64,000 nt of DNA from Fictibacillus sp. BK138 (lineage in GTDB: Bacteria; Bacillota; Bacilli; Bacillales; Fictibacillaceae), in contig NZ_SGXL01000001.1 of assembly GCF_004216955.1 (NCBI RefSeq), positions 2,507,413-2,571,412 of the forward strand. Direction: 5' to 3'. The notes under the pieces are model-generated. The model saw only the letters and a list, made by a program, of their open reading frames with translations, did no database searches and was not told where the DNA came from. How positions within the stretch are numbered: position 1 is the stretch's first letter; each line of letters begins with the position of its first letter. The position numbers were made by a program, and so were the translations under genes. This document shows positions 1 to 7,741 of this stretch, one piece after another.

Positions 1-582
1 AAAAGCCTGGCTGTGTCCGTTGATCATCCCAATATGCTTATGCCCAAGATCCAAAAGGTGTGTGACAGCTGATTTCGCACCATCTTTATTGTCTGTTGTG
101 ACATAACCAACTGAATCGCTCTCCATGGGGATATCGATGAGAATGCAAGGAATATCACTTTTCAGCACTTCTTCTAGATAGGGATCATCCGTTTTAATTC
201 CTTGCAGGATGATTCCTTCGACTTTTCGCTCCTGAACGAGCTGATTGTACGTTTTTTCCTGCTGTTTTTGTGAATCAGTACTGATGAGAACAAGCTCATA
301 CCCAAGTTGACCTGCACAGTCATTCACTCCGCAAAGTACCTCATACGTGAAATTATCTTTGCTTCCTTCAATCTTCAGACCTGAAACGAGCAAACCGATC
401 GTTTTCGTCTTCTTCATCACGAGGCTTCTCGCTAGTAGGTTCGGACTGTATTTTAATTCTTTTGCGATCTCTTTAATTCGTTCTCTTGTTTTTTCGTTTA
501 CGTCAGAATATCCGTTTAACGCTCTTGAAACCGTTGTAACAGATACTCCCGCTCTTTTTGCTACATCCCTAATCGTTGCCAC
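1..582 (-). CDS. LacI/GalR-family transcriptional regulator (N-terminal part)
   Basis: A repressor-type DNA-binding protein. The N-terminus carries the LacI helix-turn-helix (VAKRAGVSVTTVSRALNG, about residues 6-23) followed by the hinge and the start of the periplasmic-binding-protein-like effector domain. About 194 residues are visible; the rest lies beyond the left edge. The start is GTG at 582, preceded by GGGGGAT; the nearby ATG at 589 is out of frame and soon stops. A short palindrome overlaps the upstream leader, so autoregulation is possible. The sugar or other effector cannot be deduced from this part. Confidence 0.9.
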   Translation of the reverse strand, partial: MATIRDVAKRAGVSVTTVSRALNGYSDVNEKTRERIKEIAKELKYSPNLLARSLVMKKTKTIGLLVSGLKIEGSKDNFTYEVLCGVNDCAGQLGYELVLISTDSQKQQEKTYNQLVQERKVEGIILQGIKTDDPYLEEVLKSDIPCILIDIPMESDSVGYVTTDNKDGAKSAVTHLLDLGHKHIGMINGHSQAF

Positions 583-592
583 TTTTCATCCC

Positions 593-606
593 CCAAAACG
601 TTTCGG
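593..606. promoter_or_regulatory. palindromic LacI-type operator candidate
   Basis: The sequence CCAAAACGTTTCGG contains the perfect palindrome AAACGTTT (596-603) with CC/GG flanks that also pair. It lies directly upstream of the regulator's GTG start and ribosome binding site. A CG-centred palindrome is typical of LacI-family operators. The role in autorepression is inferred. Confidence 0.4.
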
Positions 607-740
607 ATATGATTTGTTGTCTATCTTAACGCTAATTGAATTCGCTTTCAAGTCTATTTTTAAAATTTCTGAAAAAGGAATTTACTTACTTTGTGAGGAA
701 CTTTAGGTTTATAAACAGTACACGAAAGAGGGTTTTTTAT

Positions 741-1238
741 TTGAAAGAGCTTCTAGATCCAGACTTAATTCAATTCGCAGAAAAACTCCAGCTGCCTGAA
801 ATTGTAGTTGATACCAAAGATATGCCATGGGTTCCTTTTGATGAAAAAACGTGTCACTTTAAACCTGTTCGCTTTGATTTCACTACAGGAACTTGGACAT
901 ATTTGTTTAAGATAAAACCAAATCAAGTCCTTACCCGGCACAGGCATACAGGCGGAAATGTGATTGGATTTAATCTTAAAGGTCAATGGCGATATGCTGA
1001 AAGAGATTGGGTAGCCACACCCGGTACCTTTATCTTCGAACCCCCAGGAGATATACATACTTTAATAACGGAAGCCGAAGAAGTGATTACTCTATTTACT
1101 TTAGGTGGATCTCTTCAGTATTTTGATGAAGAAAATCAAATCGTGGGTCAGGATGACATTTTTTCAGTCTACAAAAAGTACTGTGATTTTTACTTAGAAA
1201 ATGGCTTAACAATGAATCCGAATTTACTCGGAAAGTGA
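741..1238 (+). CDS. cupin protein, 2,4'-dihydroxyacetophenone dioxygenase-like
   Basis: A 165-residue single-domain cupin. The start is TTG at 741, chosen because GAAAGAGGG sits just upstream and the family N-terminus aligns here; a longer in-frame extension to 636 has no such site. The metal-binding cupin motif is visible: His67 and His69 in TRHRHTGG, then Glu100 and His106 in FEPPGDIHTL. The overall pattern, with GTWTYLFKI before the HRH, resembles the 2,4'-dihydroxyacetophenone dioxygenase family of non-haem iron enzymes. The substrate in this organism is unknown. It is divergent from the LacI-type gene, which could regulate it, but the 158-bp gap makes that only an inference. Confidence 0.75.
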   Translation: MKELLDPDLIQFAEKLQLPEIVVDTKDMPWVPFDEKTCHFKPVRFDFTTGTWTYLFKIKPNQVLTRHRHTGGNVIGFNLKGQWRYAERDWVATPGTFIFEPPGDIHTLITEAEEVITLFTLGGSLQYFDEENQIVGQDDIFSVYKKYCDFYLENGLTMNPNLLGK

Positions 1239-1241
1239 AGA

Positions 1242-1285
1242 AAACCCTGATGAACACCAGCAAATGGTTTCTTCAGGGTTTCTTG
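1242..1285 (+). terminator. stem-loop terminator between convergent genes
   Basis: AAACCCTGA (1242-1250) pairs perfectly with TCAGGGTTT (1273-1281). It lies between the convergent cupin and LapA-domain genes and can serve both. Confidence 0.75.
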
Positions 1286-1287
1286 TC

Positions 1288-1623
1288 TTATTTATCCTCT
1301 GCTTTTTCATGCGGAATTTCTTGTGTGGGTGCAACGGTTTCTGAAACGGTTTCTTTTCTTTCTTCTGCTTTCCAAGATTCTTTTTCGTTTTGAATCTGAT
1401 GCAGCTTTTTAACTTGTCTTTGCAGCTGAATCACCCTGATCAAGCCGAATAATCCAACGGAAAGACCTCCAAAGACTGCAGATCCCAAAATAACAAGGAT
1501 GAGCGGCCAGTTAGCTGTGCCAAACAGATAATTAATTTCAACATCACCAACGTTAATAACTGCAAACGTTGCTATAATCAGTGCAAAGATAAAACCGAAT
1601 AACAAGTACAATTGCATTTTCAT
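1288..1623 (-). CDS. LapA-domain (DUF1049) membrane protein
   Basis: An 111-residue membrane protein with two transmembrane helices (about residues 5-25 and 40-62) joined by the short VGDVEINYLFG loop typical of LapA/DUF1049 proteins. A charged coiled-coil tail is rich in Lys, Glu and Gln. The start is ATG at 1623, six bases after GAGGTGA; a GTG nine bases upstream overlaps that site and is less likely. In Gram-negatives LapA works in lipopolysaccharide assembly; Bacillus homologues have no settled role. Confidence 0.8.
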   Translation of the reverse strand: MKMQLYLLFGFIFALIIATFAVINVGDVEINYLFGTANWPLILVILGSAVFGGLSVGLFGLIRVIQLQRQVKKLHQIQNEKESWKAEERKETVSETVAPTQEIPHEKAEDK

Positions 1624-1750
1624 ATTTATCACCTCATAAGTTATCTATTCCCGTATTGCTGGAAATTCTACCTGGAACACTAAAAAATTTTTTCGTGAAT
1701 TTCAGATGTATCCTATTAGGGTATCCTTTAGGAAAGGAGGCGGTGTTTTT

Positions 1751-2407
1751 ATGACGATAAAAGCTTATGTTTATGATGCTTACGGCACTCTTTTTGATGT
1801 CCACTCTGTTTCAGAAAAAGCTGAGTCTGAATTTAAAGGGTACGGGAAAACCATCAGTGAACAGTGGCGGAAAAAACAGGTTGAATACTTTTTGCTTCAT
1901 CAATTGACCGGCCCTTACAAACCCTTTTCTGAAGTTACGAGAAACGCTCTTTTGTATACTTTAAGAAATCTTTCTCTACAAAGCAATGAAGATACACTCC
2001 ACTCTCTCATGCAATCGTACTTAGAACTTGAAGTGTATGAGGAGGTTCGTGCCACATTGGAAACCTTACAAAATCAAAATAAGACACAGATCATCTTTTC
2101 AAACGGCAACTATGAAATGCTGAGTCCTCTTGTTAAAAAAAGAGAATTGAATCATCTCTTGAGAGTTTTATCCGTTGATGATGTTAAACAGTACAAACCA
2201 GCTCCAGCAGCCTATCAATATGCACTCGAAACACTTGGCGTCAAACGACATGAAGTCTTATTCATGAGTTCTAACTTCTGGGATATTACCGGTGCTTCAT
2301 CTTTTGGGTTTAAAACAGCATGGATTAACAGAGCAGATCTTGAAATCGATGAACTAGGAATTAGACCGGATTATATTTACAAAGATCTCAGTGGTCTTTT
2401 GGAATAA
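1751..2407 (+). CDS. HAD-superfamily hydrolase, type II haloacid dehalogenase-like
   Basis: A 218-residue HAD hydrolase. The nucleophile loop is YDAYGTLFDV (Asp near residue 8), followed by an all-helical cap, the IIFSNGNYEML motif II, a conserved Lys in KQYKPAP and the acidic motif near MSSNFWDITGA. This layout matches L-2-haloacid dehalogenases (about 220-230 residues). The start is ATG at 1751 after AAAGGAGG; an in-frame ATG at 1706 lies upstream of that site. The motif after the catalytic loops reads SNFWDITGA, as in family members that act on haloacids, but the true substrate is not shown. Confidence 0.85.
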   Translation: MTIKAYVYDAYGTLFDVHSVSEKAESEFKGYGKTISEQWRKKQVEYFLLHQLTGPYKPFSEVTRNALLYTLRNLSLQSNEDTLHSLMQSYLELEVYEEVRATLETLQNQNKTQIIFSNGNYEMLSPLVKKRELNHLLRVLSVDDVKQYKPAPAAYQYALETLGVKRHEVLFMSSNFWDITGASSFGFKTAWINRADLEIDELGIRPDYIYKDLSGLLE

Positions 2408-2469
2408 ACATTTTTCAGGAAATTTATGTTAACATCATAAAGAAAAGATTACGTTTAGGGGATGAACAT

Positions 2470-2916
2470 ATGGGGTTAGCATTCAAAAAAGCGACTGAGG
2501 TTGAGATTGAAGAGATTTATGAGATAGCTGGTGTGAATCGTAAAGAAGCGACAAACTGCAATGCTGAAGACAATAGAGAAAGAATGATTGCGGCCTACGA
2601 ACATTCTGCAAAATACAATGCCTATTTTGTTTGTTTAATGGATGGGGAAACCTTGTTAGGCTGGGTCCAGATTGATAAGGCTTTTGACTATTTAACAGGT
2701 GATGAAGTTGGCTGGATTAACGATTTGTATGTAAAACCCCCTTACAGAGGAAAGGGATACTCAAAGCTTTTAATCGAAGAAGCCTTTAAAGAATTCAAAA
2801 AGAACGGCTATAGCGATGTAAGACTCAATGTTTATTCTTTTAATGAAAAAGCTATTAAACTATATGAAAAAATGGGTTTTAAAGACGTAAGTAAATTCAT
2901 GAAAGTATCTTTATAG
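2470..2916 (+). CDS. GNAT-family N-acetyltransferase
   Basis: A 148-residue acetyltransferase. The acetyl-CoA pyrophosphate loop is visible as VKPPYRGKGYSKLLI (about residues 89-103), followed by the beta-strand DVRLNVYSFNEKAIKLYEKMGF that is typical of the C-terminal half of GNAT folds. It has its own site AGGGGATG upstream and a strong terminator downstream, so it is probably monocistronic. The acceptor substrate is unknown. Confidence 0.85.
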   Translation: MGLAFKKATEVEIEEIYEIAGVNRKEATNCNAEDNRERMIAAYEHSAKYNAYFVCLMDGETLLGWVQIDKAFDYLTGDEVGWINDLYVKPPYRGKGYSKLLIEEAFKEFKKNGYSDVRLNVYSFNEKAIKLYEKMGFKDVSKFMKVSL

Positions 2917-2951
2917 AAAAAGCTTGAGGTAAACATCCCTCAAGCTTTTTT
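2917..2951 (+). terminator. strong terminator after GNAT gene
   Basis: AAAAAGCTTGAGG (2917-2929) pairs with CCTCAAGCTTTTTT (2938-2951), ending in a T-run on both strands. Confidence 0.85.
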
Positions 2952-3077
2952 ATCTTCCTTTTTAGGACTTACAAGATAATCAGGAATCATTAAAGTACCA
3001 AGATAGAATATAAATCCTCCTGAAAACCGTATATAACGTTCGTATTCCACTCCTGAAAAGAAAATGAAAGTTGACAT
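2940..3077 (-). pseudogene. small membrane ORF, likely a gene remnant
   Basis: On the minus strand a 45-codon frame (MSTFIFFSGVEYERYIRFSG and on to a KKEDKKA tail) ends inside the terminator of the GNAT gene. The same frame continues upstream without a start for another eight codons of hydrophobic residues (IIFVIIGALIK) before a stop. It looks like the C-terminal end of a small two-helix membrane protein whose N-terminus has been lost. There is no convincing ribosome binding site. It may also be a real short protein. Confidence 0.35.
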
Positions 3078-3141
3078 CTTGATAAGAGCTCCGATAATAA
3101 CGAAAATAATACTATCTTTTTAACATGCAGGGCGTCCCCTT

Positions 3142-3711
3142 TTATAAGTTTAGTACTCTTTCAAATATGGATTTCTTTTTTTCCATTTCCTCTTCCTGTT
3201 CCACGGATGTTGGGATCTGCTCTGCTTCAAGGTTTCTTATGATTGGAATAGCATTTAACTCAGAAAAATTGAATTCAGGTACCTCCCACTTACCGTTTGC
3301 AGCTTTTACTCTTACCCAAATATCTTTTTGGCAATCAGGACACGACTTCATTCCATAATAATGAACCTTATAAATGTATTCATTTTTTCTTATTTTCCAT
3401 TGAAAAAGATCATACTCTTCGAATTCCTCTTCACCAGCGATTCTTTTTCGTTCATCTGGGACAACGTCTATATAATTTGCTCTGGCTCTTTCAGACAAAA
3501 GATTATATTTCATTGATTCATTGGATTGGAGTTCGGCTTGTGCCCATTGAGAGGCTACCATTTGTGGTTCGAAGTCTCCGTCTGCTCCACGATACATAGA
3601 CAATGCGGTCACACTTATTAATAAACCTGCAATGATCAAAATAAGTATATATTTCAAACCCTTATCTTCTTCTTTCAATTCCAGCTTGAACTTTATTTTA
3701 TCCGTGCTCAT
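3142..3711 (-). CDS. membrane-anchored protein with a CPDC motif, function unknown
   Basis: A 189-residue protein I do not recognise. It has a short charged cytoplasmic N-terminus, one transmembrane helix (about residues 20-40, LILIIAGLLISVTALSMY) and an extracytoplasmic domain. The domain carries a GMKSCPDCQKDIWVRVKA segment with a CxxC pair, which could bind metal or form a disulphide, and a Glu-rich C-terminal tail. It lies 16 bp downstream of the GyrI-like gene on the same strand and probably shares its transcript. Confidence 0.6.
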   Translation of the reverse strand: MSTDKIKFKLELKEEDKGLKYILILIIAGLLISVTALSMYRGADGDFEPQMVASQWAQAELQSNESMKYNLLSERARANYIDVVPDERKRIAGEEEFEEYDLFQWKIRKNEYIYKVHYYGMKSCPDCQKDIWVRVKAANGKWEVPEFNFSELNAIPIIRNLEAEQIPTSVEQEEEMEKKKSIFERVLNL

Positions 3712-3726
3712 TAATTTCTCCTAAAT

Positions 3727-4335
3727 TTATTCCAATTCCACACTTACGATGGTTTTCCACGTAGATGGATCATGGCATCTCATCGCAGGTGTCAGATAAA
3801 TTTCTCTATGGCTGCCTCTAACTTGATATCCTTGATCCTCTGCAAATTGATTGACTTCTAGAAGAGTTGCTTTAGTTTCACGATAATGACCGACGTGTAA
3901 CTTTTGCGCACATAACACCGACTTAGCAGTAATAAGTTTTGTTTCTGGGATCTCTTCTTTCAGGCTCTTAGCGACCTTCCTTTGTGCTTCTTCAAACATC
4001 TCATCTGTTATGCAATCCGGAACTTGCATCACCTGAGTAGTTCTCGCTAGATTACCGGTCATTTCATGCCAAATGATTTCGTGAGGCATCAGCTTAAATT
4101 TATAGTCTGCACTTGTTTTTGTAATGTGTTTTAGCTGATTGACGATCTTCCATACAATCCACTGCTGATCCACTGGTTCAGGCCGTCCTGCCCAATCCAT
4201 ATGGTAAGCGGTGTTCATCTCTTGTACTACATATTTCAGTTGAGGCATACGTAGTATCTGAACCGGACCGGGCTTCTCTCCATAAATTTCTTTATGAATT
4301 TTACGATGATCATGTGTTATTACTTTTGTTTGCAA
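3727..4335 (-). CDS. GyrI-like small-molecule-binding domain protein
   Basis: A 202-residue protein of the GyrI-like/SOUL-type ligand-binding family. The diagnostic C-terminal part is visible: a LHVGHYRETKATLLEVNQFA helix followed by GSHREIYLTPAMRCHDPSTW and the final beta-strand VSVELE. The start is TTG at 4335, after GAGGTGA. There is no DNA-binding domain, so this is a stand-alone ligand sensor or hydrolase of the YdeE/YhfF type. The ligand is unknown. It leads a likely two-gene operon with the CPDC membrane protein. Confidence 0.8.
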   Translation of the reverse strand: MQTKVITHDHRKIHKEIYGEKPGPVQILRMPQLKYVVQEMNTAYHMDWAGRPEPVDQQWIVWKIVNQLKHITKTSADYKFKLMPHEIIWHEMTGNLARTTQVMQVPDCITDEMFEEAQRKVAKSLKEEIPETKLITAKSVLCAQKLHVGHYRETKATLLEVNQFAEDQGYQVRGSHREIYLTPAMRCHDPSTWKTIVSVELE

Positions 4336-4426
4336 AAGAAATCACCTCATCTATTATTTGGAAAATTATGATAATATTAGACTATCATAAAACGAACGGT
4401 ATTGGAGTAAAAAGGAGGTTTTTATC

Positions 4427-4849
4427 TTGAAAAAGTTACCCTGTGCAGCTGGCTTTTTCATTCTGATTTTTTTTCTTGTATTGTTCGTAATGAGTTTCGC
4501 TTTTCACCTTATGATTCCAGACAGTCACCGAGCTTTTATCGAAGAGAAAGGCTGGGATTTAGCTTTTTATTTGCCTAAGAAAGAACCTTTTTCAATACCT
4601 GAATATCCAGAGCCGTTGGAAATCTTCTATTTAGCGGGAGTTGATTTTAGAGGATATGAAAAAACGAAAATAACGAGACACCAATACCGATTAGAACAAA
4701 AATGTGATACCAGATATCTAGAGGCGGTAATTCTAACTGGGGATGATAAGATTATTGGAAGTTATATTCATGCCTCTGAAACAGTTCCAGGGGTAGCTGA
4801 AATGGTTGAAGAGGAAGATTATATGAAAAGAGATTATTGTTTTAATTGA
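4427..4849 (+). CDS. small secreted or membrane-anchored protein, function unknown
   Basis: A 140-residue protein with a TTG start nine bases after AAAGGAGG. The N-terminal helix (about residues 8-28) is a strongly hydrophobic signal anchor; the rest is a predicted extracytoplasmic domain with two Cys residues (KCDTRYLEAV and RDYCFN). No family is recognised. It has its own terminator. Confidence 0.6.
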   Translation: MKKLPCAAGFFILIFFLVLFVMSFAFHLMIPDSHRAFIEEKGWDLAFYLPKKEPFSIPEYPEPLEIFYLAGVDFRGYEKTKITRHQYRLEQKCDTRYLEAVILTGDDKIIGSYIHASETVPGVAEMVEEEDYMKRDYCFN

Positions 4850-4852
4850 AAA

Positions 4853-4880
4853 GACGCTCGAGAAAATTCCCGAAGCGTCA
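4853..4880 (+). terminator. terminator between convergent genes
   Basis: GACGCT (4853-4858) pairs with AGCGTC (4874-4879), with an AT-rich tail reading ATTCGTTTTAT. Confidence 0.6.
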
Positions 4881-4886
4881 TTCGTT

Positions 4887-5795
4887 TTATTGTTCTAATT
4901 GTTTTAATCCTTCAGCTAATTTTTCAGTATTCAAATCCTCACCGATAAACACCAGTCTTAAAGGCATCTTCATAAGCTCTTTTTCGTAATTGGGCAGTCC
5001 GTAGGAATATTGAAACAGATAGATTTGTCCGTCTTCAAGTTTGATATAGCCTTTGATCCTGTATATCGATGATGGTGCTTCGCGCAGCCAGTTTTCAAAA
5101 GCTTCTTTTTTGATGGCACCTTTAAACGGATACATCCACGTTTTCACCTTTAGTTTGTCGGCTGTAACTTTTTGATGTTCTTTTCTGTCTTTTACAGAAA
5201 GGGAGAACAGCTGATCAATGTCTGCTTTCGCATAATCAGTCAAAACATATGGTATTCCTTCATTTAAGCGTTCCGCGTCTTCTTTTATTGATTGTTTCTG
5301 TTCGTCTGACAAAGCACCAGTCTTGTTCCAAATAATGAAGTCCGCATGCTTTATTTGTTCGAGCATCAGCATTTTTGCCTGGACACTCATCGTACCCCGG
5401 TCAAGCCACCTTGGTGCATCCATGACCGAAATGATTCCAGATACATGCAGTTCATCGAGCAGGTATGGTGACAAACAAGCGTCCAACACATCAATCGGAT
5501 GAGCAGCACCTGTTGCTTCTATGATCAAAGTGTCGAGTTCATTTTCCTTACAAAGTCCCCACAACTGCTTTTCAAGCTGATCGGATAATGAGCAGCAGAT
5601 ACAGCCGTTAAGCAGTTCTTTTAACGGAATATCTCCCGGGACTGCATCAGAATCAATCGAAACTTGCCCAAGTTCATTCATGAGGACAGCTGTTTTGTGA
5701 TTTCTATCTTTTTCACGCTGAAGCAGCTGCTTGAGCAAGGTTGTTTTTCCGCTTCCCAAAAATCCTGCCAAAATGATTACGTTCGCTTTTTTCAT
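4887..5795 (-). CDS. CobW/COG0523-family GTPase, putative metallochaperone
   Basis: A 302-residue G3E-family GTPase. Walker A is GFLGSGKTTLL (residues 10-20), the family metal site is CICC near residue 65, the base-recognition motif is IWNKTGAL, and the C-terminal CobW_C domain is present. COG0523 proteins deliver zinc or other metals to client enzymes or support cobalamin synthesis. No zinc-uptake neighbours are visible, so the metal is uncertain. The start is ATG at 5795, after GAGGTG; the in-frame ATG at 5807 overlaps that site. Confidence 0.85.
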   Translation of the reverse strand: MKKANVIILAGFLGSGKTTLLKQLLQREKDRNHKTAVLMNELGQVSIDSDAVPGDIPLKELLNGCICCSLSDQLEKQLWGLCKENELDTLIIEATGAAHPIDVLDACLSPYLLDELHVSGIISVMDAPRWLDRGTMSVQAKMLMLEQIKHADFIIWNKTGALSDEQKQSIKEDAERLNEGIPYVLTDYAKADIDQLFSLSVKDRKEHQKVTADKLKVKTWMYPFKGAIKKEAFENWLREAPSSIYRIKGYIKLEDGQIYLFQYSYGLPNYEKELMKMPLRLVFIGEDLNTEKLAEGLKQLEQ

Positions 5796-5875
5796 GTTAC
5801 ACCTCATACATTATTAATCGCTTGTTGCATTCTACTATAATAGAACATCATAATTCCAACATGGAGAGCAAGAAC

Positions 5876-5930
5876 CCTCCCAAACGGCGCATAAATCTCC
5901 CCAAACGCGCATAAACCTTTCCGAACGACA
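5876..5930. repeat. short phased repeat array (three units, 20-21 bp)
   Basis: Three degenerate units share the core (A/G)AACG, two of them followed by CGCATAAA. The AACG cores begin at 5883, 5904 and 5924. It lies between the CobW start and the thioredoxin-like gene. It resembles in spacing the better-conserved arrays elsewhere in this window but has a different core. Confidence 0.5.
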
Positions 5931-5943
5931 AAAAACAGCCTAA

Positions 5944-6519
5944 TTACAGGCTGTTAACATTTATTTTAGCTAATAATTTTTTAATAATATCTAGACTGAC
6001 TTCTTCCCACAGTGCGTGGTCTGTCGTAAAAAGGGTTGATATCTTTTCTGCAAAAAGCTTGAATGCTTTTTCGTAGCGCGGATCATCTTTTGTAGGAAGC
6101 TTCTTTTTCCGTTCCTCTACCAGCTGCTGTAATTTCGGAGCACGCGGTCCCCACTTCACAATTTCTTTACCCTTTTCATCTATAAAAATAATGATTGGGA
6201 TAGACTTTGCTTTATTGGTAAGGTATCGATCCATCAACTCTGGATTTTTGTCACGCTGAATAAAACGGACGTCGATGAGAGCTTCGTCCGCCATCCGCAT
6301 AAAAACAGGGAGATTCAGCATTGCATCACCGCACCAGTCTTCGGTAATCACAATTGCTCTCAACCGGCTTTTCTGCATGCCTTGCAGTGCATCTTTCATC
6401 GGATCTGGAAGTACGAATGCATTATAGATAGATAGCAGGTTCTCTTTGTGTGTAGTCATAGCATTTATATATGCATAGCGAGTCATGCCTTTTTCAAACC
6501 AATTATTGAGGTCAGCCAT
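5944..6519 (-). CDS. thioredoxin-fold protein with a single active-site cysteine
   Basis: A 191-residue protein of the Thioredoxin_9 type. The helical N-terminus is followed by a thioredoxin fold. The position of CxxC reads EDWCGDAM, so the first Cys is present but the resolving Cys is replaced by Asp-Ala. The cis-Pro loop is KSIPIIIFID. It therefore cannot do standard dithiol exchange, but could act by glutathionylation-like or bacillithiol chemistry, or as a chaperone. The upstream sequence has a GGAGG site before the ATG at 6519. Confidence 0.75.
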   Translation of the reverse strand: MADLNNWFEKGMTRYAYINAMTTHKENLLSIYNAFVLPDPMKDALQGMQKSRLRAIVITEDWCGDAMLNLPVFMRMADEALIDVRFIQRDKNPELMDRYLTNKAKSIPIIIFIDEKGKEIVKWGPRAPKLQQLVEERKKKLPTKDDPRYEKAFKLFAEKISTLFTTDHALWEEVSLDIIKKLLAKINVNSL

Positions 6520-6615
6520 TCTGTGTTCCTCCCTGTTCTTTATCTACTCTTATTGTAACCAAACAAGGGGGAGTTGTGGCAATGAAAACGCCTTAAATTT
6601 ATATATTTGGTTCTT

Positions 6616-6717
6616 TTAACCTGCTCGAAGTTTTTTCTGGAGTTGGGAAACAGCGAACAAAAGCAGGTATCTCTCACGCGGCGTTAACCGGAGCCAGTCC
6701 TTAACTTTGTATTTCAT
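6616..6717 (-). CDS. 33-residue basic small protein
   Basis: A short ORF beginning MKYKVKDWLRLTPRERYLLL, with ATG at 6717 preceded by AAAGGTGG at good spacing, and ending QLQKKLRAG. It is basic and amphipathic. No homologue is recognised. The ribosome binding site and the lack of any overlapping gene support translation. It fills most of the otherwise empty gap between the thioredoxin-like gene and the cupin. Confidence 0.5.
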   Translation of the reverse strand: MKYKVKDWLRLTPRERYLLLFAVSQLQKKLRAG

Positions 6718-6938
6718 ACTGATTTCCACCTTTCAATGACATTTAAACCTTGTACTTCTTTTAATACCACTTCTTGCAAAAAAAGAAACTATTTTAAACA
6801 CATTACTTTTCGTCAAATAATGAGCTCTTTCGCAAGAATGCTCTCATTTTCATCTAAATAAAAAATATTTTCAGAAAAGGTTTTCGTTTCTTTTTATAGA
6901 ATAAAGGGAAAAGAATCGAAAAACGGGTGAGGTGTTAA

Positions 6939-7454
6939 GTGGATATGAAAATGTTGAGCGAAAATGTTAAGACGCTGTTCTTTACGGATGATGGAAAAAT
7001 TCCAAATCATCCTTCTTGGCCAGTTCTATTGTACGTTGGTGAACTAAAAGAACCTCAGGATGCACTGGATGTTTTTGAGGAAAATGGATGGACGAACGGC
7101 TGGAAGAACGGCGTGTTCGATTACCATCATTACCACAGTAACACGCATGAAGTATTAGGGGTTATGAGCGGTGAAGCCGTACTTTTATTAGGCGGTGAAG
7201 ATGGTGTTTCCGTTACGGTATCGAGGGGTGATGTTATCGTCCTGCCCGCTGGAACGGGCCATAAAATGATCGGCTGCAGCACCGATTTTAAAGTAGGAGG
7301 AGCATATCCGGGCGGAATGGAACACAACGTGAAAAAAGGTGACCCTGATGATCGACCTGAAGTACTCGATGAGATTATGCTAGTTCCGTTACCAGAAACG
7401 GATCCGCTCTTCGGAAAAGAAGGTCCTCTATTAGAGTTATGGAAAAGTAAATAA
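6939..7454 (+). CDS. cupin-domain protein, YjlB-like
   Basis: A 171-residue cupin resembling Bacillus YjlB. The metal-binding motif is in YHHYHSNTHEVLGVMSGEA (about residues 64-82), and the second half carries GDVIVLPAGTGHKMIG. A DGKIPNHPSWPVLLY segment at the N-terminus is shared with that family. The start could be GTG 6939 or ATG 6945, since both lie downstream of GGTGAGGTG. The function is unknown; a small-molecule isomerase or binding role is possible. Confidence 0.75.
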   Translation: MDMKMLSENVKTLFFTDDGKIPNHPSWPVLLYVGELKEPQDALDVFEENGWTNGWKNGVFDYHHYHSNTHEVLGVMSGEAVLLLGGEDGVSVTVSRGDVIVLPAGTGHKMIGCSTDFKVGGAYPGGMEHNVKKGDPDDRPEVLDEIMLVPLPETDPLFGKEGPLLELWKSK

Positions 7455-7460
7455 GAAGAA

Positions 7461-7496
7461 GGCGGCTCAAAATTTATTTTGGGACCGCCTTTTTTA
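7461..7496 (+). terminator. terminator after cupin gene
   Basis: GGCGG (7461-7465) pairs with CCGCC (7485-7489), with an inner CTCAAAAT/ATTTTGGG stem and a following T6. Confidence 0.85.
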
Positions 7497-7543
7497 TGAT
7501 ATTATTAAGTTAAATTTTACCAGGTTCATGAAAGGAGTACGTT

Positions 7544-7741
7544 ATGAAAGAAAACGTAAGAGCTGGCTTGTTCGCTTCCCTATTTGTCTTGATTGGTTTC
7601 CCTATTATTTTTACCGTTAGTTCCATCGTGACCGGGGACTGGAGATATCTTATCTATAGCATTGGTCCAATTCTTACTGCTGGATTAACAGGTCTACTTT
7701 TTACTTTGCATCTTATGAAAAAGAAATCTGAGATTCGCTGA
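7544..7741 (+). CDS. small two-helix membrane protein
   Basis: A 65-residue protein with two transmembrane helices (about residues 8-28 and 37-57) and a short basic tail KKKSEIR. GAAAGGAG precedes the ATG. It converges with the MBL gene with no gap: its stop ends at 7741 and the other stop begins at 7742. No family is recognised. Confidence 0.6.
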   Translation: MKENVRAGLFASLFVLIGFPIIFTVSSIVTGDWRYLIYSIGPILTAGLTGLLFTLHLMKKKSEIR

